Shown here in pieces: positions 16,501 through 25,968 of a DNA stretch of 64,000 nucleotides. Origin of the DNA: Flavobacteriia bacterium (lineage in GTDB: Bacteria > Bacteroidota > Bacteroidia > Flavobacteriales > Flavobacteriaceae); the NCBI GenBank assembly GCA_004293165.1, contig RDYL01000004.1, forward strand, positions 124,001-188,000, written 5' to 3'. The notes under the pieces are model-generated. The model worked only from the letters and a program-made list of their open reading frames with translations. It was not told where the DNA came from and did no database searches. Position 1 is the stretch's first letter. Each line of letters opens with the position of its first letter. Position numbers and translations under genes: made by a program.

Positions 16501-17772
16501 TTATTTTGTGATTGTTTGTTTTCTGTCTGGTCCAACCGAAATAACTTTGATTGGTACTTCGACTTCTTTTTCAATGAATTCGATGTATGTTTTTAATTCT
16601 TGTGGTAATTCATCATACGTTGTCATACCAGTTAAATCTGCTTTCCATCCTTTCATTTCTGTGAAAATTGGTGTTACATTTTCTGGTTCAATGTTGTATG
16701 GTAAATGTTGAATTTTTTGACCTTTATAGTTGTAACCCGTACAAACTTGTAAGGTGTCAAATCCTGAAAGAACATCGCCTTTCATCATGTATAATTGTGT
16801 TACACCATTTACTTGAACGGCATATTTTAAAGCTACTAAATCTAACCAACCACAACGACGAGCGCGTCCAGTAACTGAACCAAACTCATTTCCTACTTTT
16901 GCCATTGTTTGTCCAGCTTCTTCAAAATCTTCTGTAGGGAAAGGTCCGCTACCTACACGAGTGGTGTATGCTTTGAAAATTCCGAAAACGTCTTTTACTT
17001 TGTTAGGTGCAATTCCTAAACCTGTACAAGCTCCAGCTGCTGTTGTATTTGAAGAAGTCACAAATGGATAAGTTCCAAAATCAACATCTAATAAAGAACC
17101 TTGCGCTCCTTCTGCTAAAATTGATTTTCCTTCTTTTAACGCTTTGTTTAAATATTCTTCACTATCAATGAAAGTTAATTTCTTTAAGTCTTCTACTGCT
17201 GCAAAAAACTCATCTTCCATTTCTTTAAGATTGTATTGTAATTCTACATCGTAGAACTTAATCATTGCTTCGTGTTTGTCAGCTAAAGTTCTGTATCTTT
17301 CTTTGAAATCTTCTAATTCTAAATCACCTATACGAAGACCATTTCTGCCGGTTTTGTCCATGTATGTTGGGCCAATACCTTTTAAAGTAGATCCAATTTT
17401 TGCTTTTCCTTTTGATGCTTCTGAAGCAGCATCTAATAAACGGTGCGTAGGTAAAATTAAGTGTGCTTTTCTAGAAATGAATAATTTAGCAGTAACATCC
17501 ATATTGAATTTTGCTAAACCTTCAATTTCTTTTTGGAAAACTACAGGGTCAATTACAACACCATTTCCAATAATATTGATGGCGTTTTTGTGGAAAATTC
17601 CAGAAGGAATAGTTCTTAAAACGTGTTTGATTCCATCAAATTCTAAAGTGTGTCCCGCATTTGGTCCACCTTGAAAACGTGCAATAATATCGTATTTTGA
17701 GGTAAGAACGTCAACGATTTTTCCTTTTCCTTCGTCTCCCCATTGTAATCCAAGTAGTAAATCTACAGTCAT
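16501..17772 (-). CDS. purA: Adenylosuccinate synthetase
   Basis: Catalyses GTP-dependent formation of adenylosuccinate from IMP and aspartate, the first committed step to AMP. The 423-residue protein has the GTP-binding start GLQWGDEGKGKIVD, GGPNAGHT, the IMP site GIGPTYMDKTGR, EGAQGSLLDVDFGTYPFVTSSNTTAAG, TRVGSGPFPTE and the C-terminal SVGPDRKQTI. The ATG at 17772 (MTVDLLLGLQWGDEG) matches the family start. A 12-codon in-frame extension to 17808 would be read through a palindromic leader and is rejected. It lies 64 nt after the Fur-family gene. Confidence 0.97.
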   Translation of the reverse strand: MTVDLLLGLQWGDEGKGKIVDVLTSKYDIIARFQGGPNAGHTLEFDGIKHVLRTIPSGIFHKNAINIIGNGVVIDPVVFQKEIEGLAKFNMDVTAKLFISRKAHLILPTHRLLDAASEASKGKAKIGSTLKGIGPTYMDKTGRNGLRIGDLELEDFKERYRTLADKHEAMIKFYDVELQYNLKEMEDEFFAAVEDLKKLTFIDSEEYLNKALKEGKSILAEGAQGSLLDVDFGTYPFVTSSNTTAAGACTGLGIAPNKVKDVFGIFKAYTTRVGSGPFPTEDFEEAGQTMAKVGNEFGSVTGRARRCGWLDLVALKYAVQVNGVTQLYMMKGDVLSGFDTLQVCTGYNYKGQKIQHLPYNIEPENVTPIFTEMKGWKADLTGMTTYDELPQELKTYIEFIEKEVEVPIKVISVGPDRKQTITK

Positions 17773-17797
17773 TGTGTTGTGTTGTTTGTTGTTGTTG

Positions 17798-17819
17798 AGG
17801 CGTTGCATTGCAACGTCTG
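17798..17819. repeat. AGACGTTGCA-type palindrome in the purA leader
   Basis: CGTTGCA-t-TGCAACG (17801-17815) is a 7-bp perfect inverted repeat extended by further pairs on each side with one mismatch. It lies between the Fur-family stop and the purA ATG. Confidence 0.65.
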
Positions 17820-17836
17820 TACTTAATTAATTTATT

Positions 17837-18277
17837 CTATTGTTGTTGTTTTTTTGTGCCGTAGAAATAAAGTGAATGGGTTTGAATATCAATTCCAAAC
17901 ATTTCTTCCATGGTTTGTTTTATTTGTTGAATTCTTGGGTCACAAAATTCGATAACTTCGCCAGAATCAGTTAAAATAATGTGATCGTGTTGTTTATCGA
18001 AATATGATTTTTCATAATGCGCTTGATTTTGACCAAATTGATGGCGACGAACCAGACCGCATTCTAATAAAAGTTCGATAGTATTATAGAGTGTAGCTCT
18101 ACTTACGCGATAATTTTTGTTTTTCATTTTGATGTACAAAGATTCGATATCAAAATGCTCGGTTGCACTGTAAATTTCCTGAAGAATAGCAAAACGTTCT
18201 GGTGTTTTACGGTGTGCTTTTTCTTCTAAATATTTAGTAAAAACATTTTTTACAATTTCCTGATTTTTGTTTTCCAT
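17837..18277 (-). CDS. Fur family transcriptional regulator
   Basis: A 146-residue winged-helix regulator. The N-terminal domain has [59 protein letters not shown], the classic Fur DNA-binding region; the C-terminal domain has [25 protein letters not shown]. The usual first CxxC structural zinc pair is absent (LTDSG instead of L-C-x-x-C), with a lone Cys near residue 113. Members may sense iron, peroxide (PerR) or zinc, and these cannot be told apart here. It is upstream of purA and has its own -7 element. Confidence 0.9.
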   Translation of the reverse strand: MENKNQEIVKNVFTKYLEEKAHRKTPERFAILQEIYSATEHFDIESLYIKMKNKNYRVSRATLYNTIELLLECGLVRRHQFGQNQAHYEKSYFDKQHDHIILTDSGEVIEFCDPRIQQIKQTMEEMFGIDIQTHSLYFYGTKKQQQ

Positions 18278-18300
18278 TGTTTTGGTTAATGAAATAATCG

Positions 18301-18308
18301 CAAAGATA
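18301..18308 (-). promoter_or_regulatory. -7 element for the Fur-family gene
   Basis: Minus-strand TATCTTTG lies 23 nt upstream of the ATG, matching TAnnTTTG. No convincing -33 TTG at 19-20 nt spacing. Confidence 0.5.
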
Positions 18309-18372
18309 GTGTTATTTTTGCATTGTAAAAAAGTCTAAATTTAATAGATGGTATTTTAGTTATTAACTTTTG

Positions 18373-20592
18373 TTAATTATTATAAACCCTTATTACCTTA
18401 TCAACTCCATCCACTTTTTTGATGTTTTCTATCAGTTTTTTAAGGATCGTATTATTTTGAACTACAACAGCTACTTGTCCATAAAAAATTCCAGCTTCAC
18501 TACTTAAAGAAATACTTTGAATATTAACATTCATTTGGTTTGAAATAACTTTGGTTAAATCATTAGTTAATCCTAAAATATCCATTCCAGTAATTTTTAG
18601 AATAGCTTTAAATTCTTCTTGTGAAGAGTCTATCCATTTTGCTTGAATAATTCTGTATGCATAGTTAGACTGCATTCTTATAGCATTTGGACAATCTTTT
18701 TTGTGTACTTTAATTCCTTCATTAATACTTACAAAACCAAATACTTCGTCTCCTGGGATTGGGTTACAACAGCTGGATAATTTATAATCAAGTTTATCTT
18801 GTTCTGAACCAAATACCAGTAAATCGTATTTTTTACTGATTTCGTTTTTGTTTATTTGTTCTGATTGGCTGGTAGGCGAACGTTTCATGGTTTTCTTAAA
18901 GAAATTAACCAAAGTGTTGCTTTTTTGAGCTGCAAATTCTTTTAATTGTTGGTTTTCGATTGCGCCAATTCCGGCACGATAATATAAATCTAAACTAGTT
19001 TGAAATTTAAAATAATTAACTAATTCATTGGTTGTGTTTTCGTTAAGTGTAATTTTTAAATGGCGTAATTTTCGGGTAAGAATTTCTTTACCATCTTCGG
19101 CAATTTTTTTGGTGTTCTCGTTTAGAGCATTTTTAATTTTATTTTTTGCTCTAGAGGTAGTAACATAATCTAACCATTGCGAAGTTGGTTTTTGATTTGC
19201 GGAAGTAATAATTTCCACCTGATCACCACTATTTAAAACATGGTTCAAAGGAACTAATTTTCCGTTAACCCTTGTTCCTCTAGTTTTTACGCCTATTTCC
19301 GAGTGAATACTAAATGCAAAGTCTAATGAAGTAGCGCCTTTAGGTAACGATTTGATTTCGCCCTTTGGGGTAAATACATAAATTTCTTTAGCATATAAAT
19401 TCAGCTTGAAGTCTTCAACGAAATCAACTGCATTGGCACTAGAATTTTCTAAAGCTTCTTTTAATTGGTTCAGCCAAATTTCTAATCCATGTTCTTCTGT
19501 TGCACCGTTTTTATATTTGTAGTGCGCTGCATAGCCTTTTTCTGCAATTTCGTCCATGCGTTCGCTACGTACTTGAATTTCTACCCAACGTCCTTTTGGT
19601 CCCATTACGGTTATGTGCAATGCTTCGTAACCTGATGATTTTGGTGATGAAATCCAATCGCGTAATCGACTTGGAGATGGACGATAATGGTCTGTTACAA
19701 CGGAGTAAATTTTCCAAGCAATAAATTTTTCATCATGTTGATTGGCTTTATAAATTATACGTAAAGCGAATTTATCATATACTTCATCAAAAGTAACGCC
19801 TTGCATCTTCATCTTTCTTCGTATAGAATAAATAGACTTTGGTCGACCTTTAATTGTAAATTCAATTCCTTCATCAACCATTGATTTACTCAAAACGTCT
19901 GAAATAGATTTAATATAGGAGTCTTGCTCTTCTTTGGTTTCTTTAATCTTACTAACAATATTGTTGTAAACTTCGGGTTCGGTATACTTTAGTCCTAAAT
20001 CTTCTAATTGTGTTTTGATGTTATATAAGCCTAGACGATGAGCTAGTGGCGCGTATATGTATAAGGTTTCGGAAGCAATTTTGGCTTGCTTGTAATCAGC
20101 CATACTTCCCATAGTTTGCATATTGTGTAATCTATCGGCAATTTTGATAATAATTACTCTTACGTCATCATTTAATGTCAATAACATTTTACGGAAATTT
20201 TCCGCTTGCATTGAAATTTCCTGATCGGTTTTAACTTTTGCTATTTTGGTTAGTCCTTCAACTAATTGCGCAATTTTTGGATTGAACATTTTTTCAATGT
20301 CCTGAACAGTAATATCCGTATCTTCAACCACATCGTGCATTAATGCAGCAGCAATGGAAGTAGCTCCCAAACCAATATCACGGGCCACAATTTTTGCAAC
20401 AGCAATAGGATGGAAAATATAGGCTTCACCCGATTTTCTTCGTTGGTCTTTATGAGCATCAACAGCTACATCAAATGCTTTACGGATGATTTTTTTGTCT
20501 TCAGCTGTAAGGGTTTGATAACTGATGCGAAGTAATTCTTTATATTCTTGCGCAATGGCTTTGTTTTCGGCTTCTAATTCAATCTCTGTCAT
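18373..20592 (-). CDS. rel: Bifunctional (p)ppGpp synthetase/hydrolase (RelA/SpoT homologue)
   Basis: The 739-residue stringent-response enzyme has a full long-RSH layout. The HD hydrolase domain comes first (FHPIAVAKIVA, AALMHDVVEDTD with the HD pair, KIADRLHNMQTM), followed by the synthetase domain (KGRPKSIYSIRRKM, FDEVYDKFALRI, YEALHITVMGPKGRWVEIQVRS). TGS (VFTPKGEIKSLPKGATSLDFAFSIHSEIG) and a C-terminal ACT domain complete it. Both the hydrolase motif and the synthetase motif are intact, so it should make and degrade (p)ppGpp. It is followed by the Fur-family gene 95 nt downstream. Confidence 0.95.
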   Translation of the reverse strand: MTEIELEAENKAIAQEYKELLRISYQTLTAEDKKIIRKAFDVAVDAHKDQRRKSGEAYIFHPIAVAKIVARDIGLGATSIAAALMHDVVEDTDITVQDIEKMFNPKIAQLVEGLTKIAKVKTDQEISMQAENFRKMLLTLNDDVRVIIIKIADRLHNMQTMGSMADYKQAKIASETLYIYAPLAHRLGLYNIKTQLEDLGLKYTEPEVYNNIVSKIKETKEEQDSYIKSISDVLSKSMVDEGIEFTIKGRPKSIYSIRRKMKMQGVTFDEVYDKFALRIIYKANQHDEKFIAWKIYSVVTDHYRPSPSRLRDWISSPKSSGYEALHITVMGPKGRWVEIQVRSERMDEIAEKGYAAHYKYKNGATEEHGLEIWLNQLKEALENSSANAVDFVEDFKLNLYAKEIYVFTPKGEIKSLPKGATSLDFAFSIHSEIGVKTRGTRVNGKLVPLNHVLNSGDQVEIITSANQKPTSQWLDYVTTSRAKNKIKNALNENTKKIAEDGKEILTRKLRHLKITLNENTTNELVNYFKFQTSLDLYYRAGIGAIENQQLKEFAAQKSNTLVNFFKKTMKRSPTSQSEQINKNEISKKYDLLVFGSEQDKLDYKLSSCCNPIPGDEVFGFVSINEGIKVHKKDCPNAIRMQSNYAYRIIQAKWIDSSQEEFKAILKITGMDILGLTNDLTKVISNQMNVNIQSISLSSEAGIFYGQVAVVVQNNTILKKLIENIKKVDGVDKVIRVYNN

Positions 20593-20689
20593 ACATTTTC
20601 TTTAACAACCTAAAAGTATAGTATTTTTTCTAATTGTGCAATAGAGAAAAGAATAAAGAACAAAGATTTGAAGTTGAATTTTGAATTTG

Positions 20690-21484
20690 TTATTGAAATT
20701 GTCTTTGTCTTTTGGCTTCGAATAACAAAATTGCGGCTGCAACGGAAACATTCATGGAATCGATTTCGCCTTGCATTGGAATGATGATATTTTTGGTGCT
20801 TTCTGTTCGCCATTTTTTGGATAAACCTGTAGCTTCTGTTCCTACAACTAAAGCAGTAGGAGTGGAGAAGTTTTGTGTATGATATTCAGTAGAATCTTGT
20901 AAAGTTGCCGAATAAATATTAATGTTATTTGCTTTTAAATAAGCAATTACTTCTTCTGTCGTTCCAACAGCAATTTGTCGGGTAAACAAACAACCTACGC
21001 TCGAGCGAACGATGTTTGGGTTGTATAAATCACTTTTTTGATTAGCAATAATAACTGCATCAATATTAGCGGCATCAGCTGTTCTTAAAATAGCGCCTAC
21101 GTTTCCTGGTTTTTCTAATGATTCTCCAATTAAAATCAATGGGTTTTTAGAAAGTTTTAAATCGGATAAAGCTAATGATTTTGTTTTCGCAATAGCTAAA
21201 ATACCTTCAGTAGTATCGCGATAGGCTAACTTTTGATAGACTTCTTTTGAAATTTCGATAAGTTCAACTTCGCCCGATTTGAGAAGGTTTTTTATTTCTC
21301 TTTCCGATTGTATTTCTGGTAAAAATAGAATCGTTTCTATTTCATAGCCACCTTTTAGTGCTAATTCAATTTCGCGTTTTCCTTCAATTAAAAAAGTGCC
21401 CGTTTGCTTACGAACTTTTGCTTTTTCTTGCAATTGGACTAACGATTTAATAAACGGATTTTGAACCGAGGTGATTTGTTTCAT
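20690..21484 (-). CDS. SpoU/TrmH-family RNA 2'-O-methyltransferase
   Basis: A 264-residue SPOUT methyltransferase acting on rRNA or tRNA with S-adenosylmethionine. An N-terminal substrate-binding region (TSVQNPFIKSLVQLQEKAKVRKQTGTFLIEGKREIELAL) precedes the knotted domain with LIGESLEKPGNVGAILRTADAANIDAVII, NPNIVRSSVGCLF and IIIPMQGEIDSMNVSVAAAILLFEA. The start is the ATG at 21484; a 14-codon extension overlaps a terminator region and is unlikely. The target nucleotide is not deducible. Confidence 0.93.
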   Translation of the reverse strand: MKQITSVQNPFIKSLVQLQEKAKVRKQTGTFLIEGKREIELALKGGYEIETILFLPEIQSEREIKNLLKSGEVELIEISKEVYQKLAYRDTTEGILAIAKTKSLALSDLKLSKNPLILIGESLEKPGNVGAILRTADAANIDAVIIANQKSDLYNPNIVRSSVGCLFTRQIAVGTTEEVIAYLKANNINIYSATLQDSTEYHTQNFSTPTALVVGTEATGLSKKWRTESTKNIIIPMQGEIDSMNVSVAAAILLFEAKRQRQFQ

Positions 21485-21513
21485 GAAATAGAAATTATAT
21501 GGCAAAAATACAA

Positions 21514-21543
21514 AAAAGCCTCTCATTTACTGAAAGGCTTTTG
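21514..21543 (-). terminator. Terminator after the short amidohydrolase gene
   Basis: Minus-strand AAAAGCCTTTC pairs with GAGAGGCTTTT across a 6-8 nt loop (one wobble), followed by T residues; it sits 4 nt beyond the stop at 21547. Confidence 0.8.
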
Positions 21544-21546
21544 GTG

Positions 21547-22842
21547 TTATTTTTTTTGTTGTTCAAATTTTCCTTTGTAGCGTTCATACAATTCGGTATG
21601 ATGACTTTCTAAACTGATTTGTCTTCCATCAATAAAAGCGAAGGAAATAACATTCGTTTTCATGTCTAAAGCATCTCCTTCTGATATGAATAACGTAGCA
21701 CTTTTACCAGCTTCTAAAGTTCCGTATAAATTATCAATTCCCAAAATCTTAGCGGAATTACCAGTAATTAATTGCAACGCTTGTTCTTTTGAAAGTCCCC
21801 AAGCGGCACAAGTTCCAGCGTAGAAAGGAAGGTTTCTAGTTTGCATACGTTCCATGTCGCCTGCATTTTGTAAACCAACTAAAACACCTGCATCAACTAG
21901 TAATTTGGCATTTTTATAAGGTAAATTTACGTCTTCGTCTTCTAGTAAAGGTAAATCGTGTACTCGTTTTAATAAAACAGAAACGCTGTTTTCTTTTAAT
22001 AAATTAGCTACTTTAAAAGCATAATAACCGCCAACAATCGTCATTTTTTTTATGTTGTTCTTCTTTTTGAATAAAACCGCATCAATGATTTCTTTTTCGC
22101 CATTTGCATTTACAAACAAGGTTTTTTCGCCTGATTGTAATCCTTTCATAGCTTCACTAGGAATATCTTTTTTAGCATTTTTGCTTCCTAAATAAGCAAA
22201 AGCATTGTCGAAATACTCTTGAATTGCTTTTACTTGCGGATCGTAGTTTTTGTTCATTTCGATTCCTCCAGGTTCTGCCCACCAACCAGCTCTAGAATAA
22301 CTTCTTGGCCAGTTTACGTGAATTCCATCGTCAGTTTTGATAGCAGCGTCTTCCCAGTTCCAAGCATCTAATTGAACAATTGAAGATGTTCCAGCAATTC
22401 TTCCGCCTCTTGGTGTAATTTGTGCTAATAAAACACCGTTTGGTCTTGTTGTTTCCACTAATTTAGATTCAGCATTGTAAGCAATAATACTTCTTACGTG
22501 TGGATTGAAATCACCAATTTCACTTTCATCATCTGAAGCTCTAACCGCATCAATTTCTACTAAACCTAATGTTGAATTTGGTGCAATGAATCCAGGATAA
22601 ACATGTTTTCCAGAAGCTTCTATCACAATATCGTGTTTAGCTGGTTTCATTACAGTAGCATCGCCAATGTTGGCAATTTTTCCATCAATAATCGAAATTA
22701 AACTGTTCTCGATTACTTTTCCGTTTCCTAAATGTGCTTTTGCACCTATGATTAAAATCGATTTGCTTTGTTTTGGAGCTGGCGTTTGTTGGGCAAAACC
22801 AAACAAAGAAATAAATAAAAGAACTATATATTTTTTCATCAT
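21547..22842 (-). CDS. Secreted amidohydrolase-like protein lacking the first metal motif
   Basis: A 431-residue protein with a signal peptide (MMKKYIVLLFISLFGFAQQ) and an amidohydrolase fold: the small beta-domain ILIIGAKAHLGNGKVIENSLISIIDGKIANIG and the C-terminal return LYGTLEAGKSATLFISEGDAL are clear. Where active members have PGFIDxHxH, this has YPGFIAPNSTLGL, so the first two metal ligands are missing. The start ATG at 22842 overlaps the upstream stop codon by one base, giving translational coupling to the 1009-residue amidohydrolase. It is probably a non-catalytic partner or a divergent member. Confidence 0.85.
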   Translation of the reverse strand: MMKKYIVLLFISLFGFAQQTPAPKQSKSILIIGAKAHLGNGKVIENSLISIIDGKIANIGDATVMKPAKHDIVIEASGKHVYPGFIAPNSTLGLVEIDAVRASDDESEIGDFNPHVRSIIAYNAESKLVETTRPNGVLLAQITPRGGRIAGTSSIVQLDAWNWEDAAIKTDDGIHVNWPRSYSRAGWWAEPGGIEMNKNYDPQVKAIQEYFDNAFAYLGSKNAKKDIPSEAMKGLQSGEKTLFVNANGEKEIIDAVLFKKKNNIKKMTIVGGYYAFKVANLLKENSVSVLLKRVHDLPLLEDEDVNLPYKNAKLLVDAGVLVGLQNAGDMERMQTRNLPFYAGTCAAWGLSKEQALQLITGNSAKILGIDNLYGTLEAGKSATLFISEGDALDMKTNVISFAFIDGRQISLESHHTELYERYKGKFEQQKK

Positions 22843-25800
22843 TAATTGTATTTGTAGTGAGACTCTTTGCAATATTCTCCTAAAGTATCACAGTGGTAGT
22901 GACCGTTTTCTTTTTTCTTAGGTAATTGCGTTTTCATTCCTTTGTTTTTAGCGTCTAATAGGATGTTAATCAAATCGGCTCTTTCTTTTTGAATTTGGTT
23001 CAACACTTCTTGCTCTTTTTCTAAATCGTAGAAAATGATTCCGTCAACTAACGTTTTTTCAGCTCTTGTGTAGATTGATAACGGACTGTCTGACCAAAGT
23101 ACCACATCTGCGTCTTTTCCTACTTTAATACTTCCAATTTTGTTGTCGACTTGAAGAATTTTTGCAGGATTTAAGGTTACGAAGTTCCAAGCTTCTTCTT
23201 CCGTTACATTTCCGTATTTAACTGTTTTAGCTGCTTCTTGATTTAAACGTCTTGACATTTCAGCATCATCTGAATTGATAGAAACTTTTACACCTTCATT
23301 CATCATTATAGAAGCATTGTAAGGAATTGCATCGTTTACTTCGTATTTGTAGGCCCACCAATCAGCAAAAGTTGAACCAGCAACGCCGTGAGCTGACATT
23401 TTATCTGCTAATTTATAACCTTCTAAAATGTGAGTGAATGTTTGAATTTTAAACCCGTAACGCTCAGCTAATTTCATCAACATATTGATTTCTGATTGCA
23501 CATAAGAGTGACAAGTAATGAAACGTTTTTTAGCTAAAATTTCGCCTAAAACTTCCAGTTCTACATCAAATCTTGGCATAACTTTGTTTTTACCTTTACC
23601 TGATTTGTAGGCATCCCACTCATTTTTGTATTCAATAGCTCTTGTGAAATAATCTTCATAAACTTGTTCCACACCCATACGTGATTGCGGGAAACGGTTA
23701 CGTGAAAAATCGCCCCAGTTGGATTGTTTTACGTTTTCACCCAAAGCAAATTTGATGTATTTCGGAGCATCTTTTACTAACATTTCATCTGGAGAATAAC
23801 CCCATTTTAATTTGATGAAAGCTGCACGACCTCCAATAGGATTTGCTGAACCATGTAACAAGTTTGCTGAAGTAACACCGCCTGCTAAGTTTCTGTAAAT
23901 ATTGATGTCTTCTGAATTCACAACATCTTCAATCGTAACTTCGGCAGATGAATTTTGACCTCCTTCGTTTACTCCATTTGAAATAGCAATGTGTGAGTGT
24001 TCGTCTATGATTCCGGCAGTTAAGTGTTTGCCAGTTCCGTCCACAACTTTTGCTCCAGAAGAAGGTAAGTTTTTACCAATTTTGACAATTTTACCGTTTT
24101 GGATTAAAACATCGGTTTCTTTTAGAATTCCCTCTTTTTCACCAGTCCAAACCGTTACATTTTTGAATAAAATGGTTTCTTGTTTTGGTTTTTCATAGTT
24201 TCCAAAAGAAATATTAGGGAATGTTACCGAATACATTGACGGCACTTTTGGTTCGTCTTTTTTATCTTCTTTCTTTTTGTCGTCTTTTATTTCACTTGCT
24301 CTTTTAGTAGCAGTCCATGAAGTTTCGTTTCCATTTTCTAAAACGGCTTTTCCTTGCATCATGTCTTTTACGAAAGTTCCAGAAAGTCTAACGAAATTTG
24401 CTTTTGTAGTATCTTGATTTTTAATTACCAAATTCACCCAAGGATCATTGAACTGAATTTTTGTTCCAAAGTTGATGCTATCTTTAACTGCTTTTGCTTC
24501 GAATTTTGAAGTTTCGCCTTCTATTATTAGTTCGAATTTGGTATTGTCGAAAACTAAATCATAAGTTCCTCTAATGTCTGTTGGGTTAATTTTATCGATG
24601 ATATTTCTATTTCCTTGCACCCAGTTTTCTAAGATGTTGCTTTTGTCTTCAAAAATATCACCTGAAACAATAATAAAGTTCGCTAATTTTCCTTTGGAAA
24701 TTGAACCTACTTTATCAAATTGATTGACCAATTTTGCTGGTGTTTCGGTTAAAGCTAATAGGGCTTTGTCTTTAGGTAAACCATATAATACGGCCTTTCT
24801 TAAATTAGATAAAAAGGATTTTGTGTCTTTTAAATCGGAAGAAGTAAGAACAAATGAAACATTGTTCTCTGATAAAATTTTCAAGTTGAAAGGTGCTTGA
24901 TTCCAAAATTTCATATCGCTCAAGCTTACTTGTTGTGCTAAATAGGGGTCAGAAACGTCATAAGCATCAGGGAAATTCAATGGAATTATGAAGGTAGCTC
25001 CTGTTTTTTTAATTTCGTTAATACGTTCAAATTCATTACCTCCACCTTTGATTAGGTATTTTACTCCGAATTCATCGCCTAATTTATCCGCTCTTAAAGC
25101 GTTTAATTTATCACCAGCGTTGAAGATTTGAAGTAATGATTTATTAGCATTAAAAGCTTCTAACGATAAATCTCTGTTAGTTGCGTTTCCTTGTGCATAC
25201 CATTTAGCATCATTAAATACTTGGCGAATTAAAGCCATACTTCCCATCATAGAAGACGGATAGCTTTGTTTGGTGAATTTGCTTCTACTGAATGTGAAAT
25301 GTTGCGAAACTTTATCTTTTACAATTCTATCTGCATTGGTTCCAAAATCATTTAAGGTCCAAAGTAAACCTGTTCCGGCAATTACGCCATCATTGTGGTG
25401 ACTTAAAATTGTACCAAAACCAACTTCTCTTAAACTTCCAGCTGCTTTTTCATCATAGTTTAAGTTTTCATAAGCATTGTATTCTGGCTTTATATGATCG
25501 TTCCAGTAATAGCCTTCGCGGTTGGTGTCATATTGTGGGGTGAAATTGCCATTAGGTCTTGGAGTAGGTTTGCTAATACCAAATTCGCTATATAATTCAA
25601 TGAAAGAAGGATAAATTGTTTTTCCTGTGGCATCTACTATAGTAGTGCCTTTTGGAATGGAAACATTTGTTCCAACTTCAATAATTTTGTTTTCTTTAAT
25701 TAACAGTGTTGCTTTTTCAATTTTTTGCGTAGCTGACACATAAATTGTAGCGTTTGTAATAGCGGTAAAGTTCTTGAAACTTTGTTTTACGCCATCATTT

Positions 25801-25871
25801 TTAGGAAAATATTCTTGCGAATTCACTGAAAAGGAAAGCAAGAATACTAACAATAATGATAAGTATCTCAT
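22842..25871 (-). CDS. Two-domain secreted amidohydrolase
   Basis: This 1009-residue exported protein (signal MRYLSLLLVFLLSFSVNSQ) contains two amidohydrolase-like units. The first (about 30-440) has the beta-domain (TNATIYVSATQKIEKATLLIKENKIIEVG) but ELYSEFG where HxH should be. The second (about 565-1000) is intact: GIIDEHSHIAIS with His625 and His627, further histidines in TCHSYVQSEI and FTHILEGYK, and an aspartate in NSDDAEMSRR. An acidic/lysine linker (EIKDDKKKEDKKDEPK) separates them. It is likely a periplasmic metal-dependent hydrolase or peptidase of imidazolonepropionase type; substrate unknown. It is coupled to the next gene. Confidence 0.88.
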   Translation of the reverse strand: MRYLSLLLVFLLSFSVNSQEYFPKNDGVKQSFKNFTAITNATIYVSATQKIEKATLLIKENKIIEVGTNVSIPKGTTIVDATGKTIYPSFIELYSEFGISKPTPRPNGNFTPQYDTNREGYYWNDHIKPEYNAYENLNYDEKAAGSLREVGFGTILSHHNDGVIAGTGLLWTLNDFGTNADRIVKDKVSQHFTFSRSKFTKQSYPSSMMGSMALIRQVFNDAKWYAQGNATNRDLSLEAFNANKSLLQIFNAGDKLNALRADKLGDEFGVKYLIKGGGNEFERINEIKKTGATFIIPLNFPDAYDVSDPYLAQQVSLSDMKFWNQAPFNLKILSENNVSFVLTSSDLKDTKSFLSNLRKAVLYGLPKDKALLALTETPAKLVNQFDKVGSISKGKLANFIIVSGDIFEDKSNILENWVQGNRNIIDKINPTDIRGTYDLVFDNTKFELIIEGETSKFEAKAVKDSINFGTKIQFNDPWVNLVIKNQDTTKANFVRLSGTFVKDMMQGKAVLENGNETSWTATKRASEIKDDKKKEDKKDEPKVPSMYSVTFPNISFGNYEKPKQETILFKNVTVWTGEKEGILKETDVLIQNGKIVKIGKNLPSSGAKVVDGTGKHLTAGIIDEHSHIAISNGVNEGGQNSSAEVTIEDVVNSEDINIYRNLAGGVTSANLLHGSANPIGGRAAFIKLKWGYSPDEMLVKDAPKYIKFALGENVKQSNWGDFSRNRFPQSRMGVEQVYEDYFTRAIEYKNEWDAYKSGKGKNKVMPRFDVELEVLGEILAKKRFITCHSYVQSEINMLMKLAERYGFKIQTFTHILEGYKLADKMSAHGVAGSTFADWWAYKYEVNDAIPYNASIMMNEGVKVSINSDDAEMSRRLNQEAAKTVKYGNVTEEEAWNFVTLNPAKILQVDNKIGSIKVGKDADVVLWSDSPLSIYTRAEKTLVDGIIFYDLEKEQEVLNQIQKERADLINILLDAKNKGMKTQLPKKKENGHYHCDTLGEYCKESHYKYN

Positions 25872-25968
25872 GATTTTTAGTTTAGTAAAGCATAAAGATA
25901 AAAATTATCTTCAATTATAATATTCTCTATGGCTTATTTAAGAAATTTTAACTTTTGTTGTAAGTAGG

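Noticed and set aside
17773..17808. Twelve-codon N-terminal extension of purA
   Set aside because: The extension encodes Asn-rich low-complexity sequence and abuts a palindrome; family start is MTVDLLLGLQWGDEG.
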